64,000 nucleotides of DNA, from positions 1-64,000 of the forward strand of contig NZ_JAGJEG010000001.1 in NCBI RefSeq assembly GCF_018100905.1. Direction: 5' to 3'. Below, one piece after another: positions 34,143 through 44,709 of this stretch; within the stretch, counting starts at the first letter, position 1, and each line of letters starts with the position of its first letter. The DNA is from Pseudoalteromonas sp. MMG010 (GTDB taxonomy: Bacteria; Pseudomonadota; Gammaproteobacteria; Enterobacterales; Alteromonadaceae). The position numbers and the translations under genes are program-made. The notes beneath the pieces were generated by a model. It saw only the letters and a list, made by a program, of their open reading frames with translations, searched no databases and was not told where the DNA came from.

Positions 34143-34988
34143 ATGACAGATTACAACGACTCCCCTGAGCTAAAAGGCAGTGTACTTGGTCAATCTACCG
34201 AGTATGTCGATGTTTATACACCGAGTTTACTTTACCCAATTGCACGAAAATTAAACCGTGACGTGTTAAATATTGACGAATCAGAACTACCGTTTAAAGG
34301 TCAAGATATTTGGACTGGTTATGAGTTATCGTGGCTTAATAGTAAAGGCAAACCACAAGTTGCGGTGGCTTTATTTACGTTCCCTTGCCAAAGTAGCCAT
34401 ATTATAGAGTCTAAATCGTTTAAGTTATATTTAAATAGCTTTAACCAATCACGTTTTGCAAGCGCTGAGGTTGTAAAGCAACACTTGATAGACGATCTAT
34501 CAAATGCAGTAAACAGCACTGTTAAGGTAACACTTTATTCGGCCGATGATTACAATTGCCTAGCCTGTACACCACTACCAGGTGAATGTATTGATGAGTT
34601 AGATATCGAAATTAATAATTATGATATTGATGCTTGCTCTTTAAATGCTTGCAGCAGCAAGGTCGTGACCGAAACACTACATAGCCACCTATTAAAATCG
34701 AACTGTTTAATTACCTCACAACCCGATTGGGCCAGTGTGATTATACGTTACACCGGTGAAGAGATTTGTCGAGAATCCTTGCTACGCTATTTAATATCAT
34801 TTAGAACACATAATGAATTCCACGAACAATGTGTAGAGCGCATTTATAGTGATTTAACAACTCAGCTCAACATTAAAGAATTAGAAGTGTATGCGCGTTA
34901 TACACGCCGTGGTGGGCTTGACATAAACCCGTATCGGTCGACACATTATAATGACACGCCGTTTAATGTAAAAATTAACCGCCAATAG
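34143..34988 (+). CDS. queF: NADPH-dependent 7-cyano-7-deazaguanine reductase
   Basis: 281 residues, the long bimodular form like E. coli QueF. It reduces preQ0 to preQ1 in queuosine synthesis. The NADPH motif ESKSFKLY is at 89-96; the catalytic Cys188 and Asp195 are in [22 protein letters not shown] supplies the substrate Glu. Divergent from syd. Confidence 0.96.
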   Translation: MTDYNDSPELKGSVLGQSTEYVDVYTPSLLYPIARKLNRDVLNIDESELPFKGQDIWTGYELSWLNSKGKPQVAVALFTFPCQSSHIIESKSFKLYLNSFNQSRFASAEVVKQHLIDDLSNAVNSTVKVTLYSADDYNCLACTPLPGECIDELDIEINNYDIDACSLNACSSKVVTETLHSHLLKSNCLITSQPDWASVIIRYTGEEICRESLLRYLISFRTHNEFHEQCVERIYSDLTTQLNIKELEVYARYTRRGGLDINPYRSTHYNDTPFNVKINRQ

Positions 34989-35012
34989 TTATGAGTTAAA
35001 TAAAATAGCATT

Positions 35013-35040
35013 TAAAAAAGGAACATAGGTTCCTTTTTTA
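35013..35040. terminator. Bidirectional terminator between queF and the cyclophilin gene
   Basis: AAAAAAGGAAC and GTTCCTTTTTT pair around a four-base loop, with A- and T-runs serving both converging genes. Confidence 0.9.
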
Positions 35041-35043
35041 AAT

Positions 35044-35928
35044 TTATTGTACGCGTTGAGTTGGTATAGGCACCGCACATACATCAATATAATTATGTTG
35101 ATATACAAACCATTCTTCATAACGATTTTTACGTGCTTGTATTAATGCTTTAAATGCTGAAGAATCTGTTTTTAATACCCTAAACACACTGTTATCTGAG
35201 GGAATATCACTTAGTATTTGTACTTTTTCTATTGGGTTAACGGTTTGATTATTAACCACATCTCGCTGTAACCGATTAAAGTGTTGCATCCCTTCAAGGA
35301 CTCGGCCAAACACCGTTATATTTTTGTCTAAATAACGTGGCCCCTGCCCAATGGTGACATAAAACTGCGTACTCGCACTGTTAATATTATTATCTCGTGC
35401 CATTGCAAAAACACCGTTACAATGCACTTGCCATGTTTGTGTACCTTGCTTATTTTGTGCTATAGCAAAACTATTTAAAAACCCTGTTTGAGGAGCATAC
35501 CCATCCCCGCCTATTTCTGTGATTTTAAGTGGACTTGTGCTTGTTAAGTAAAATTCAGCAGGGATTGTTTTATTGGCTGTTTTTATATTTTTAATGCCCG
35601 TCGCATCTCCTCCTTGCGCTACAAACCCCTCAACAACACGATACATGTTTGTGCCTTCATAAAATCCCTCTCTAGCTAAGGCCTTAATTTGCTGAACGTG
35701 CTGGGGGGCTAATAATGGATTAAGCTGAATGTACGCAGCCCCCGTTGGTAGCGTAATTTTTACGATATCGTCAGAGCGAACACGTTGCCACTGCGACTGT
35801 GGTGCATTTTTTATAATATCGTGAGTACTTAATCGTGTATGTTTGTTTACTTGCTCTGGTTGACTAAAACTGACAGAGCAACCACTGAGTAATACAACTA
35901 TAACAACGATGGCGTAGCGTAAATTCAT
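35044..35928 (-). CDS. Cyclophilin-type peptidyl-prolyl isomerase, predicted lipoprotein
   Basis: 294 residues. A lipobox (VVLLSGCS, Cys17) follows a short hydrophobic leader, so the protein is probably lipid-anchored in the envelope. The cyclophilin core is recognisable in FYEGTNMYRVVEGFVAQGGDATG, FLNSFAIAQ and GVFAMARDNNINSASTQFYVTIG. The active-site Arg appears as Arg in MYRVV. It would speed folding of outer-membrane or periplasmic proteins; it precedes nothing but follows tamB by 28 bases in the same direction, so it may share the tamAB transcript. Confidence 0.85.
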   Translation of the reverse strand: MNLRYAIVVIVVLLSGCSVSFSQPEQVNKHTRLSTHDIIKNAPQSQWQRVRSDDIVKITLPTGAAYIQLNPLLAPQHVQQIKALAREGFYEGTNMYRVVEGFVAQGGDATGIKNIKTANKTIPAEFYLTSTSPLKITEIGGDGYAPQTGFLNSFAIAQNKQGTQTWQVHCNGVFAMARDNNINSASTQFYVTIGQGPRYLDKNITVFGRVLEGMQHFNRLQRDVVNNQTVNPIEKVQILSDIPSDNSVFRVLKTDSSAFKALIQARKNRYEEWFVYQHNYIDVCAVPIPTQRVQ

Positions 35929-35956
35929 GCATTATCTCTTTTTATAAATGAAAGTA

Positions 35957-38900
35957 TTAATTCCAGTCAAATTTATACAGTATGTCTAAATTTTGATTTA
36001 GGCCGCTGGTCGCTTCTATATAAAGCTGCGAAAGTAATTGATAACGCACTGCAACTTCACTTAATGAGTCAAATACACCCACGCTGTATTTCACTTGTAA
36101 GCTAGGCGCAATATAACCTGATATTTCAACTTTAGTGCTATCTCCCGACCCCGATGAACTTAAACTAACATCAGATAAACCAATTGTTTCGCCAACTTTT
36201 GATACCACGCCTTCACTTCGGCTTACTCCTTGTGAAAGTAACAGTTGAGTCAGCATTTCACTTTTTGAAGAGCTTTCACCTTCGCCTAACGGTTGGCCAT
36301 TAAGTAAATATGCTAAAGCTTGAGCCTGATCCATAGCCGGCTCAGAAAAGACGGTTAACGTTGGCTCTTCTACATTTCCGGTTAAGGTAATACCGGCAAT
36401 AACATCATCAGCTGTATTATCTGGGTTTCTGATTGCTTTTATATTTAAATACGGTTGTTCAATTGAACCACTAAACCCGACCTGCCCTGTACTAATCACT
36501 AAATCTTGTCCAAAGGCTAGGTATGTTCCATTGACTAAATTAAGCTCACCAGTTGCTAAAATAGGCGTACCTTGTGCCATTTTAATCGCTAAGTCACCTT
36601 CTACATTTGACTCTAAGCCAAATGACTCAACTTTAACGTCATTTTTTACAATGACCTTTAAATCAACCTTATAATCAAATGGAACAGCGTCTTCTTTTTC
36701 GCTTGATTGATCGATGATCACAGCATCATCACTCATTTGCACGGCACCTTCTGGCAATTCTTCAATCATAATACGGCCATAAGGAACCACAACTTGCCCA
36801 GCAAGCGTTAATGCGTTGTTAGCCACGCCAATGTTAAGATCGGGTGAGACTTTAAAATCAACCCCTTGCTGCGCACGAACAAAAAATTGCTCGCCTAACA
36901 CAGCCACATTGATAACGGGCTGAGCATTACGCCAATCAATATCACCCGATAGTTCAACACTCCCTCCGACTTGATCGTTTAATTGCCCTGTTAACGTGGC
37001 CGTTGTTTGATCAAAAGCAATATTAATATTTGATTGCTGTAAGCTAATCGGTAGCGTTTCGCCTGTTAAGCCTATGTCAGCAATGCTTAATTGCCCATTA
37101 ATTAAAGGCTCTTTCACCGAACCCGATAGCGCTATTGCGCTATTAATATTCCCTGTAAATTGCTCAAAGCCATCTATAAAAGGTTGTAAATTGGCAAGTA
37201 AAACCTTGTCTATCGTAATATCTCCGCTTAAGTTTTGCTGAGCTTGGATATCACTTATGTTTACATCGGCATTTAATTCACCAAGTACACTTGAGGCTAA
37301 CCGAGCAGTTAATTGCCCAGTTGTTGCATCTGCACTGGCAGTGATATCAAGTGTTTCGATAGGTAATTTAATACGTTTTTCTTGTGAAATGAGTGTCGCA
37401 GATATATCGCTAGAACTAATATGCGTGTTTAAAGTATTAAGTGCTCCAGCGTGCCATTTAACCAAAGCATCAGCGGTTATAGCTCCTTTGGTTTTAATAT
37501 TTCTTGGTAATAGGTGCTGTAGTTCTTTAAGTGCTAAATTATTTAGCGTCGCTTTAAGTTGCCCTTGGTTATTAATTTGCGCTAACTTATCGATACATAA
37601 GCGGCTATCATTTGTTGCCCAACAGTGGGCACTAACATCAAAATCGCCGGTTTTAGAGTTAAACATCACGGCTATATTTTCATTGTTCGCGATTTTTACT
37701 TTGCTATCATTTACCGTTAAGTTGGTAATTTCACCTAACCATTTAGTGTCTTCGATGCCACCGTTAAGGGCTAAGTTGAGTTCGCCACTATGCGCATCAA
37801 GCGCAACATTTAATTGATGCTTTGTTTTATTACCCATTGCATCAACTGTAATACTTTTAATAACCTGATCCGCAACGTTAACTGCACCCGTTTTTACCGA
37901 TAACTGGGTTTGCCAGTTAGTCGCACTATCAAGCTGTCCTTTTATCGCTACATCCTGCACGCTAGTATCATTAAAGTTGGCATGATGTACCATAAAATCA
38001 AGAGCAACAGCAGGTGTTAAACGCTCTCCCGTTACTTCAAAGTGACCATTACCTTGTGCAATAACAGGTAAATTAGCCTGTTTATCTGCTTGTAATACTA
38101 ACTCACCAGCTAATTGCCAGCGCTCATCCACTTGACCACTTATATTTAATTTACTATCACCACTGATCAAGTAAAAGCTATCTATGTTTGCTTTAAAATT
38201 ATTATCAATACTTAAATTTGATGCTAACTGCAAAGGGATTTGATTAACTGTACCAACGAGTTCAGTGTTGCTCATTTGTAATTGCCAATCGGTATTTTGG
38301 GCATTAAATGTACCGTTAAACTCTCCAGACAAATCGCTGGTTACTGCTTGAGTTAAATATTGGGCTTTTAGGTTATTAAGTGCACCGTTAAAGCTTACAT
38401 CAATGGCGTTTTGCCAATTTACTTTAGCTGATATCGTTGCTTGGCTATCTTTTGCTTTTATATTAAAGGTATTAAGCTGTGCTTGCGTTAACCCGCCTGT
38501 TAACTGAGTGTTTAGTGTAACTTGTGGGTAATCATCTAATTGACTATGCGCGACGATATTTAAATTGTAATCATCGGCATTACCAGTAGCAGATAAAGCC
38601 ACATCTTCTATTTTTAATATTTGTGCAGAACGATTAATCGACCAACTATTTATTTCTCCCTTTAATTCAAAAGGGTAATTAACTTTTTGTAAATTGGTGT
38701 GGCCTGTTAACGTTAACGGGTATTGTCCTTGGGTAGTTAACTCTAAATTTAAATCAGACAAACTCCCATTAAGTGCGAGTTGCAGTTGATTTTCATTGTT
38801 TTGCACATCAATATTTGCAGTAAGTGGTAAATTATCAGCTAACGTCCCGTTAAAGTGAGTGCTTAGTTGCCACTGTTGATAATGCGCAGCTAACTGCTGC

Positions 38901-39634
38901 ACATTTACTTGAGCGCCTTTTACCTGAGCTTGTATAGCAATGTTTTTAACAGTATAACTTTGCTCGTTTTGTAAAATAGTCGTATTCGCAATTCTAAATT
39001 GCTCTATGACGACATCTAAAGGTGAAACAAAATTGATGTTAGGTAAAGCGGGCAATTTTGACAAAATAGCGGAGCTGCTTGGCTGTTTGCTGGGCGTTTG
39101 TTGCTTTAATTTAATGCTGATATCAGGAATTAATAAACGCTTTAACCTAAGCTCACTTTCGTGCAATTTAGCCGTTAAATTAAAGTTTTTAACACTGACA
39201 TCGGCACTTTCATGATTTAACTCAAAACGATTAATCGCGACATTTTTTATCGCAATATTAAAAGGTAACTGTATTTTTTCAAGAGGTGCAGTTACGGTGT
39301 CATCGCTCGTTTGTGCTGTTTTAGGCAATGTTAACGCAATAGATTGAGCACTTAAATTATCTATACACAGGCCATCACACTGCAAAAAATAAAGATTTAG
39401 CTTTAGTTGCTGAGCGTTAAAATCAATTCCATTATTACGATACGTTATATTAAATTCGTCATTATAAATAAAACGACCATTTTTAAGTTCAATGTGTAAG
39501 CCTGCCACTAAGTTATTTGCACTGTATGCTATAAATTGATTACCGGGCGCGGTAAATAATAAGCAAAAAACAGTGGTGACTAATAACAATACGATGGTCG
39601 CTAACGTAGCGCCAATTTTTTTAAATAATGACAT
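35957..39634 (-). CDS. tamB: Translocation and assembly module inner-membrane subunit TamB
   Basis: 1225 residues. One N-terminal transmembrane helix (about 7-28), then a long run of beta repeats characteristic of AsmA/TamB proteins, which form a periplasm-spanning hydrophobic groove. The C-terminal DUF490 domain is clear (AVLGEQFFVRAQQGVDFKVSPDLN, then GQVGFSGSIEQPYLNIKAIR and GEGESSSKSEMLTQLLLSQG). It works with TamA to move lipids or outer-membrane proteins. Its ATG overlaps the tamA stop by one base. Confidence 0.95.
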   Translation of the reverse strand: MSLFKKIGATLATIVLLLVTTVFCLLFTAPGNQFIAYSANNLVAGLHIELKNGRFIYNDEFNITYRNNGIDFNAQQLKLNLYFLQCDGLCIDNLSAQSIALTLPKTAQTSDDTVTAPLEKIQLPFNIAIKNVAINRFELNHESADVSVKNFNLTAKLHESELRLKRLLIPDISIKLKQQTPSKQPSSSAILSKLPALPNINFVSPLDVVIEQFRIANTTILQNEQSYTVKNIAIQAQVKGAQVNVQQLAAHYQQWQLSTHFNGTLADNLPLTANIDVQNNENQLQLALNGSLSDLNLELTTQGQYPLTLTGHTNLQKVNYPFELKGEINSWSINRSAQILKIEDVALSATGNADDYNLNIVAHSQLDDYPQVTLNTQLTGGLTQAQLNTFNIKAKDSQATISAKVNWQNAIDVSFNGALNNLKAQYLTQAVTSDLSGEFNGTFNAQNTDWQLQMSNTELVGTVNQIPLQLASNLSIDNNFKANIDSFYLISGDSKLNISGQVDERWQLAGELVLQADKQANLPVIAQGNGHFEVTGERLTPAVALDFMVHHANFNDTSVQDVAIKGQLDSATNWQTQLSVKTGAVNVADQVIKSITVDAMGNKTKHQLNVALDAHSGELNLALNGGIEDTKWLGEITNLTVNDSKVKIANNENIAVMFNSKTGDFDVSAHCWATNDSRLCIDKLAQINNQGQLKATLNNLALKELQHLLPRNIKTKGAITADALVKWHAGALNTLNTHISSSDISATLISQEKRIKLPIETLDITASADATTGQLTARLASSVLGELNADVNISDIQAQQNLSGDITIDKVLLANLQPFIDGFEQFTGNINSAIALSGSVKEPLINGQLSIADIGLTGETLPISLQQSNINIAFDQTTATLTGQLNDQVGGSVELSGDIDWRNAQPVINVAVLGEQFFVRAQQGVDFKVSPDLNIGVANNALTLAGQVVVPYGRIMIEELPEGAVQMSDDAVIIDQSSEKEDAVPFDYKVDLKVIVKNDVKVESFGLESNVEGDLAIKMAQGTPILATGELNLVNGTYLAFGQDLVISTGQVGFSGSIEQPYLNIKAIRNPDNTADDVIAGITLTGNVEEPTLTVFSEPAMDQAQALAYLLNGQPLGEGESSSKSEMLTQLLLSQGVSRSEGVVSKVGETIGLSDVSLSSSGSGDSTKVEISGYIAPSLQVKYSVGVFDSLSEVAVRYQLLSQLYIEATSGLNQNLDILYKFDWN

Positions 39635-41361
39635 TAGATTTCTGGCCCTATGGTAATACTTAATCGTGTACTTTTACTTTCTTTGGTTACACCCCAAGCA
39701 TGATCAATCCTTACGGGCCCCACTGGCGTGATATAACGTAAGCCAAAACCAGCACCGACTTCATAATCATCAGAAAAATCATTGGTGGCTGTCCCCGAGT
39801 CTATAAATAATGCAGCACGCCAATTAGTGGCAAACTGATAATTATATTCAAGGGTATTAGTGAACATATATTTACCACCTATCGCGTCACCGTCGTCATC
39901 TTTTGGTGAGATAGATTGATAGGCAAAGCCACGGACACTTTGATCGCCACCGGCATAAAAACGCAAAGAATAAGGAACATTACTAATATCGTTAACTAAC
40001 ATGGCACCTAAACTGGCTTTTGCAAAGAACATATGACGCTGTGCGTATGTATTTAACCATGCATACTTAAGTTGCACTCTGAGAATGTTAGTCGAAGAGA
40101 AAACATCATCTAAACCAAACTCAGCAGATACTAACCACTGCTCCCCTTCATAAGGTGTTGCACCGCCTTTAGCTTGCTTACGTGCGTAAGAAATACCAGG
40201 CATTAACATTTCAGTATTTTGCTCTTCGTCATCGCCTATCCGATAAACTTCTTCATCTCGGCGAATAAATGCTGTGCGTACCCAATTATCTTGTGTTAAC
40301 CACTGACGTTGTAATTGTGCTGTTAATATTTCACTGTACACGCCTTCAGTTAATTCATCTTCTAACTTATAACCACCATTTAAGCGCCATAAGTCATTAT
40401 TAGGATCATCAACCGGCACAGTGTATGACATTGAAATATCTTGCTGTTTTTGAGATATATTTAAATTACTTTCTAAAAAATGGCCATCTTGTGTGATCCA
40501 AGGTTTAGTCCATTTAAAGCGAACCTTTGGCCCTAAGTCAGTGTTAAACCCTCCACCAATTTCAAAACTGTTATCAGGTTTATGAACAACGTCAAGCTCG
40601 ACGGGAACTTGTCCATTTTTTCTCGCTGCAATATCGGCATAAACACGCACACTGGAAAAATAAGGCATACTCGATAATGCTAAATTATAGTCTGAGATAA
40701 GGGTGGCTTTATAAGGCTGTGCTTTTGAAAATGGAGAAATTGAACGAATATAAGCATCGGCAGGCGTATCACTGGCAATATTTATTTCGCCAAAGGCATA
40801 ACGTACGCCAGAATCGATTACAAATGTAACATCTGCAGTATTATTTTTAACCGAAATGGCTAATTCTCGGGTAGGCCAATTGGCATCAAAATAGCCTAGA
40901 TTTAATAATTGTGAGGCTATTTTTTTATGCGCAGACTCGTAAGCGCCATGATTTAATACATCACCTTGTTTTATTTTTATATCTTTAATTACATTGAGTA
41001 TGGCTTCATCATTTTTTGCATCACCATTTATTTTAATATTAACCGCTTTAATATGAGTTGCAGGGCCTAGATTTATATTAACGATTAAATCATTTGAATC
41101 ACGCTCGTAATTCACTTCAACATCAGCGTTATAATAGCCTAACGCTTTAACACTTTCTAAAACCTGTTGTTGGGCATAACGACGAACCGTAGGATTAGGT
41201 TTTTCACCCACTAATTGTTTAAGGTAGAGCGAAACATTGTTTTTTAAGTCTCCACTGACACCGTCAATTTCAATATTTTTAATAAGTTTACTTTGAGCAT
41301 AACTATGCATCGCTAAAAATAAACACACAACATAGAAAACATTTAAAATCTGTTTAAACAA
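39634..41361 (-). CDS. tamA: Outer-membrane assembly factor TamA (Omp85 family)
   Basis: 575 residues, close to E. coli TamA. It has a signal peptide (VFYVVCLFLAMHSYAQ), three POTRA domains (about 25-265) and an Omp85 beta-barrel with the VRGF motif (SVRGFAYQSISP) and a GPVRID-type C-terminal strand ending ITIGPEI. The start codon is TTG at 41361. First gene of tamA-tamB. Confidence 0.95.
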   Translation of the reverse strand: MFKQILNVFYVVCLFLAMHSYAQSKLIKNIEIDGVSGDLKNNVSLYLKQLVGEKPNPTVRRYAQQQVLESVKALGYYNADVEVNYERDSNDLIVNINLGPATHIKAVNIKINGDAKNDEAILNVIKDIKIKQGDVLNHGAYESAHKKIASQLLNLGYFDANWPTRELAISVKNNTADVTFVIDSGVRYAFGEINIASDTPADAYIRSISPFSKAQPYKATLISDYNLALSSMPYFSSVRVYADIAARKNGQVPVELDVVHKPDNSFEIGGGFNTDLGPKVRFKWTKPWITQDGHFLESNLNISQKQQDISMSYTVPVDDPNNDLWRLNGGYKLEDELTEGVYSEILTAQLQRQWLTQDNWVRTAFIRRDEEVYRIGDDEEQNTEMLMPGISYARKQAKGGATPYEGEQWLVSAEFGLDDVFSSTNILRVQLKYAWLNTYAQRHMFFAKASLGAMLVNDISNVPYSLRFYAGGDQSVRGFAYQSISPKDDDGDAIGGKYMFTNTLEYNYQFATNWRAALFIDSGTATNDFSDDYEVGAGFGLRYITPVGPVRIDHAWGVTKESKSTRLSITIGPEI

Positions 41362-41572
41362 GTAAATACCCTTACACCTAGCGCTAGAATCATATTTTTA
41401 TCATACCGATTATTCTATCATAGCCATAATGAGCGACACATTAACTTAATGACTTAAATCATCCATAGTGATTGATATAAAATCCCAGTCTTTAAAAAAT
41501 TAGTACGTGTTTAAGCTAGATTTTAGTTACAATAGGCAATATAAACGCAAATTAATTTTAAATGAGTATTTA

Positions 41573-41908
41573 ATGCAATTCCCTGATGATGATAATGGTC
41601 AATTACTAGCTGAAATAGCACAAGCTGGTGTCGATTTAACACAAATGCACCAAATAGACTTTTACATATTATTCGAACAACAAGATGATGCAAAAAAGTT
41701 TGCTAAAGACATTGTTTTAGATGCTTTAGTACAGCATGCCGAAGTTGAAAAATGTAAAGATACTGGTGTGTGGGAAGTGATCACACAAGTAAAAATGGTA
41801 CCTCAGCACACTTTATTAGGGCAAGCTGAGCAATATCTTGAAAGCATCGCTAATAATGCAAATGGCTATGGTGACGGCTGGGGCTTAATGGAGCCACAAG
41901 ACACTTAA
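41573..41908 (+). CDS. rraB: Ribonuclease E inhibitor RraB family protein
   Basis: 111 residues from the ATG at 41573. Motifs MQFPDDDNGQLLAEIAQAGVD at the start, IDFYILFEQQDDAKKFA in the middle and ANGYGDGWG at the end fit the RraB/YjgD family, which binds RNase E and remodels degradosome activity. The upstream open frame has no ribosome-binding site. Confidence 0.82.
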   Translation: MQFPDDDNGQLLAEIAQAGVDLTQMHQIDFYILFEQQDDAKKFAKDIVLDALVQHAEVEKCKDTGVWEVITQVKMVPQHTLLGQAEQYLESIANNANGYGDGWGLMEPQDT

Positions 41909-41916
41909 AATGCTTT

Positions 41917-41944
41917 ATCAGTTAAGTCTACTGACTTAACTGAT
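41917..41944. terminator. Perfect hairpin between rraB and radD
   Basis: ATCAGTTAAGTC and GACTTAACTGAT form a 12-base perfect stem with a TACT loop. It includes the radD stop codon (41928-41930). U-runs are poor on both sides, so termination of the convergent genes is likely but not certain. Confidence 0.55.
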
Positions 41945-43679
41945 TTGCCTTTCTGAAGCGACCTGTATAATCAAATAACTTATCGGCTATTTTCCATCCA
42001 TACTTTTTATTTTTCCTAGCAATAACAAAGTCTGGTGCTATTAATTGATATTGTTGTGCAATAACCTCCTCTGCACTAGAAAATGTCATCGGTGCTTGCC
42101 CTTGGGCTACCCGCTTGCCAAAATGTTTATTAAATACAAACTGCCCACCTTTGCTAGCTAAATTATACACCTCATCGCAACTGGTTCCATCTTCATCAAA
42201 GTAGCTTATTTTTATCAGCTCATCTTTTAGATGTGTCACATTTAACCCACTGCAGCGAAGTACTAATGCATCTTTTAAGTTAAGTGCGTTACGAAGCTTG
42301 TCATCAGGGTCGGCCATCACACCCCCACACTCATGACACTGACGTGCAGCGATATCATTTTGTGCGCCGCATTGTTCACACTCTTTAAACCTGAAGCGAT
42401 AGTCGCATTGAATTTGCTCTGCATCCTCCTCCCCAAGTAAACCTTGGCAGCGCCTGCCAAAATGTTCTATCACTTTGTTATTAGAATCAGTTTTCCCCCA
42501 AAATGTATTTGCAAACCCGCAACCAGGACATAACACTTGTACGGGTTCGTTATCACTATCGCCTTTTTTAACACCGACCTCAGGGTGAAATAGATCAAAT
42601 CCATTTGCGGCATAGTCGATTACTAAACACTCTTTTTTGCCGGGGCTTAACCTTAAACCACGCCCCACTATTTGTTGATACAAACTCACTGACTCAGTCG
42701 GGCGCAAAATAGCAATGAAATCAACATGTGGGGCATCGAAGCCTGTGGTTAATACCGATATATTTACCAAGAACTTAATTTTTTTTTCTTTAAACTGCGC
42801 AATTATATTATCGCGTTCGTGGTTTTTTGTATCACCTGTAATTAATGCACTGTTTGCTGCAGGCAAGTAACTTAAAACCTCTTGTGCATGCATCACCGTC
42901 GCCGCAAAAATCATGACCCCTTGTCGCTGCTTACTGTTGTCAATAACATGCGCTAAAATTGCTTTTGTAGCACGCTGACTACTTTTAAGTAATGTATTCA
43001 AATCAGCAGTCGTGTATTGACCGAAAGCATTGGTATTCAAAGATGAAAAATCATAATGGCTTATTGCCACATCCATTTCGTTAGGTGGAGTTAAAAAGTT
43101 ATTTTTTATCATGTATCTAAGTGGCAGTTCAAATATACATTTTTTAAAAGAGCTATCATCACTGCCTTTAACAAAGCCATGATAATGATGATGGTAAATC
43201 CACCCCAATCCTAAACGGTAAGGAGTCGCTGTTAAGCCTAAAATTTTTAATTGCGGATTATGCTTTTTTAGAGCATTAATAACTTTTGCGTACTGACTTT
43301 TATCATCACCATTAACACGATGACATTCATCAATAATTAGCAGCGAATAATGCTCATTTAATTGTTCTAAATTGCGAGACAGGGATTGAACGCTAGCAAA
43401 GGTCACTTGATTACTTAATGATTTTTCTTTGAGGCCTGCTGAAAATATACTTGCCTCTAAACCAAAGCTTTTATATTTTTGCGCGTTTTGCTCAACCAAT
43501 TCTTTAACATGTGCAAGCACGAGAATTTTTTGCTTCGCAATGCGCGCAAGTTCAGCAATTACGAGGCTTTTCCCCGCTCCTGTCGGTAATACAATAACAG
43601 CAGGATCATTGGTTTGCCTAAAATGTAAAACGGTACGTTCAACCGCTTCTTGCTGGTAGGGTCTGAGTATGTAAGACAT
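41928..43679 (-). CDS. radD: RadD-type DEAD/DEAH ATPase
   Basis: 583 residues, the size of E. coli RadD (586). It has a superfamily II core: Walker A LPTGAGKS (31-38), IIDECHRVNG box, LTATPYRLG motif III and QQIVGRGLRLSPGKKECL motif VI. Behind it are two zinc clusters (CPGCGF; CEQCGAQ with CHECGG), as in RadD. RadD helps repair DNA damage with RecA and RecG. No LexA box is evident upstream. Confidence 0.9.
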   Translation of the reverse strand: MSYILRPYQQEAVERTVLHFRQTNDPAVIVLPTGAGKSLVIAELARIAKQKILVLAHVKELVEQNAQKYKSFGLEASIFSAGLKEKSLSNQVTFASVQSLSRNLEQLNEHYSLLIIDECHRVNGDDKSQYAKVINALKKHNPQLKILGLTATPYRLGLGWIYHHHYHGFVKGSDDSSFKKCIFELPLRYMIKNNFLTPPNEMDVAISHYDFSSLNTNAFGQYTTADLNTLLKSSQRATKAILAHVIDNSKQRQGVMIFAATVMHAQEVLSYLPAANSALITGDTKNHERDNIIAQFKEKKIKFLVNISVLTTGFDAPHVDFIAILRPTESVSLYQQIVGRGLRLSPGKKECLVIDYAANGFDLFHPEVGVKKGDSDNEPVQVLCPGCGFANTFWGKTDSNNKVIEHFGRRCQGLLGEEDAEQIQCDYRFRFKECEQCGAQNDIAARQCHECGGVMADPDDKLRNALNLKDALVLRCSGLNVTHLKDELIKISYFDEDGTSCDEVYNLASKGGQFVFNKHFGKRVAQGQAPMTFSSAEEVIAQQYQLIAPDFVIARKNKKYGWKIADKLFDYTGRFRKANQLSQ

Positions 43680-43761
43680 GCTTATAACAGTAAAAACTTA
43701 ATGTTAAATAATAACAAAATAGTACACTAATTTACTATAATTTAATTAACTATAGCTCACT

Positions 43762-44637
43762 CTACTTGCGCCCTTTATACAAAGTTCCTATTTTTTCTTT
43801 ATTATTATCAATTAAATACGTTTTCTCTACATTTTGACAATGTAACAATAATAACTCATGTACACATGCACTATTTTGGGCTGCATGTTGTAGATCATTT
43901 AGACGATAAATAAGGCCTTCTAACTCTTGTTTGAACAAAGAAAAAGCTTTATTTAAATCTATTTTTCGGTTTTTTAGTAGAAAAGAAAAAAACGCGGGCA
44001 TTTGTGTCGCATTAATCGCCAAAGCATGAATTGTTTTTTCTTCTATTAATAAGTCATCAATAACAGCTACTTTTGATTGAATATCCGCTTCATCGCTTGT
44101 TGCTAATATTGTACTAACAAGGCTTTGCAAAGGCGTTAAAAAATTATTTTTTACTCTTAATGCTGATTCTAAAATTTGAATATTTGGCAACACAATGTCA
44201 GAGTTCACATCATGGCAAATTAATTGAAATTGCCCCCCGCTTGTTAAAACCCTAAACAACTCATTTATACTTAAGGTAATGTCGCTATACTCTAATGCAA
44301 ATTGCGAAATAACAGCATCAAATTCATTATCTTTAAATGGCATTTTTTCTGCTTTAATATTAGAAATGAATTGCCCTTTAATTGTTTCACTGACATTTTT
44401 ATTTATTGTCGCGCTATCAATACCTACAAATTGATATTCTGCTTTAGAGCCTGTTTGAATAAGTTCTATTAACGCTCCATTTCCCGTACCAATATCAAGA
44501 ATACGACTATTTTTTTCTAGCGTATCAGTAAATTCAAGCCAACAGTTTTTAAGTAAACCAGTATAGTTACGTTTTATATCTTGGCCAAAAGAAGTAATAA
44601 AACCTTGTGACCAATACTCACTCCAATAATCTTTCAT
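43762..44637 (-). CDS. Class I SAM-dependent methyltransferase
   Basis: 291 residues. Motif I is ILDIGTGNGALIELI (about 46-60), motif II follows in KMPFKDNEFDAVISQFALEYSD (Asp at the end of strand 4) and VLTSGGQFQLICHD is motif post-II. The C-terminal half is helical and probably covers the substrate site. I recognise no substrate. It lies 82 bases upstream of radD in the same direction and just downstream of the receptor terminator. Confidence 0.82.
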   Translation of the reverse strand: MKDYWSEYWSQGFITSFGQDIKRNYTGLLKNCWLEFTDTLEKNSRILDIGTGNGALIELIQTGSKAEYQFVGIDSATINKNVSETIKGQFISNIKAEKMPFKDNEFDAVISQFALEYSDITLSINELFRVLTSGGQFQLICHDVNSDIVLPNIQILESALRVKNNFLTPLQSLVSTILATSDEADIQSKVAVIDDLLIEEKTIHALAINATQMPAFFSFLLKNRKIDLNKAFSLFKQELEGLIYRLNDLQHAAQNSACVHELLLLHCQNVEKTYLIDNNKEKIGTLYKGRK

Positions 44638-44652
44638 ATAACCTCTAACAAT

Positions 44653-44682
44653 AAAAAAGGGCTGAATAAATTCAGCCCTTCA
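44653..44682 (-). terminator. Terminator of the 879-residue-class TonB receptor gene
   Basis: AAGGGCTGAA and TTCAGCCCTT arms, four-base loop, with a U-run on the minus strand. Confidence 0.92.
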
Positions 44683-44709
44683 TCATTAATATTCTAAGTT
44701 AATTAAAGC

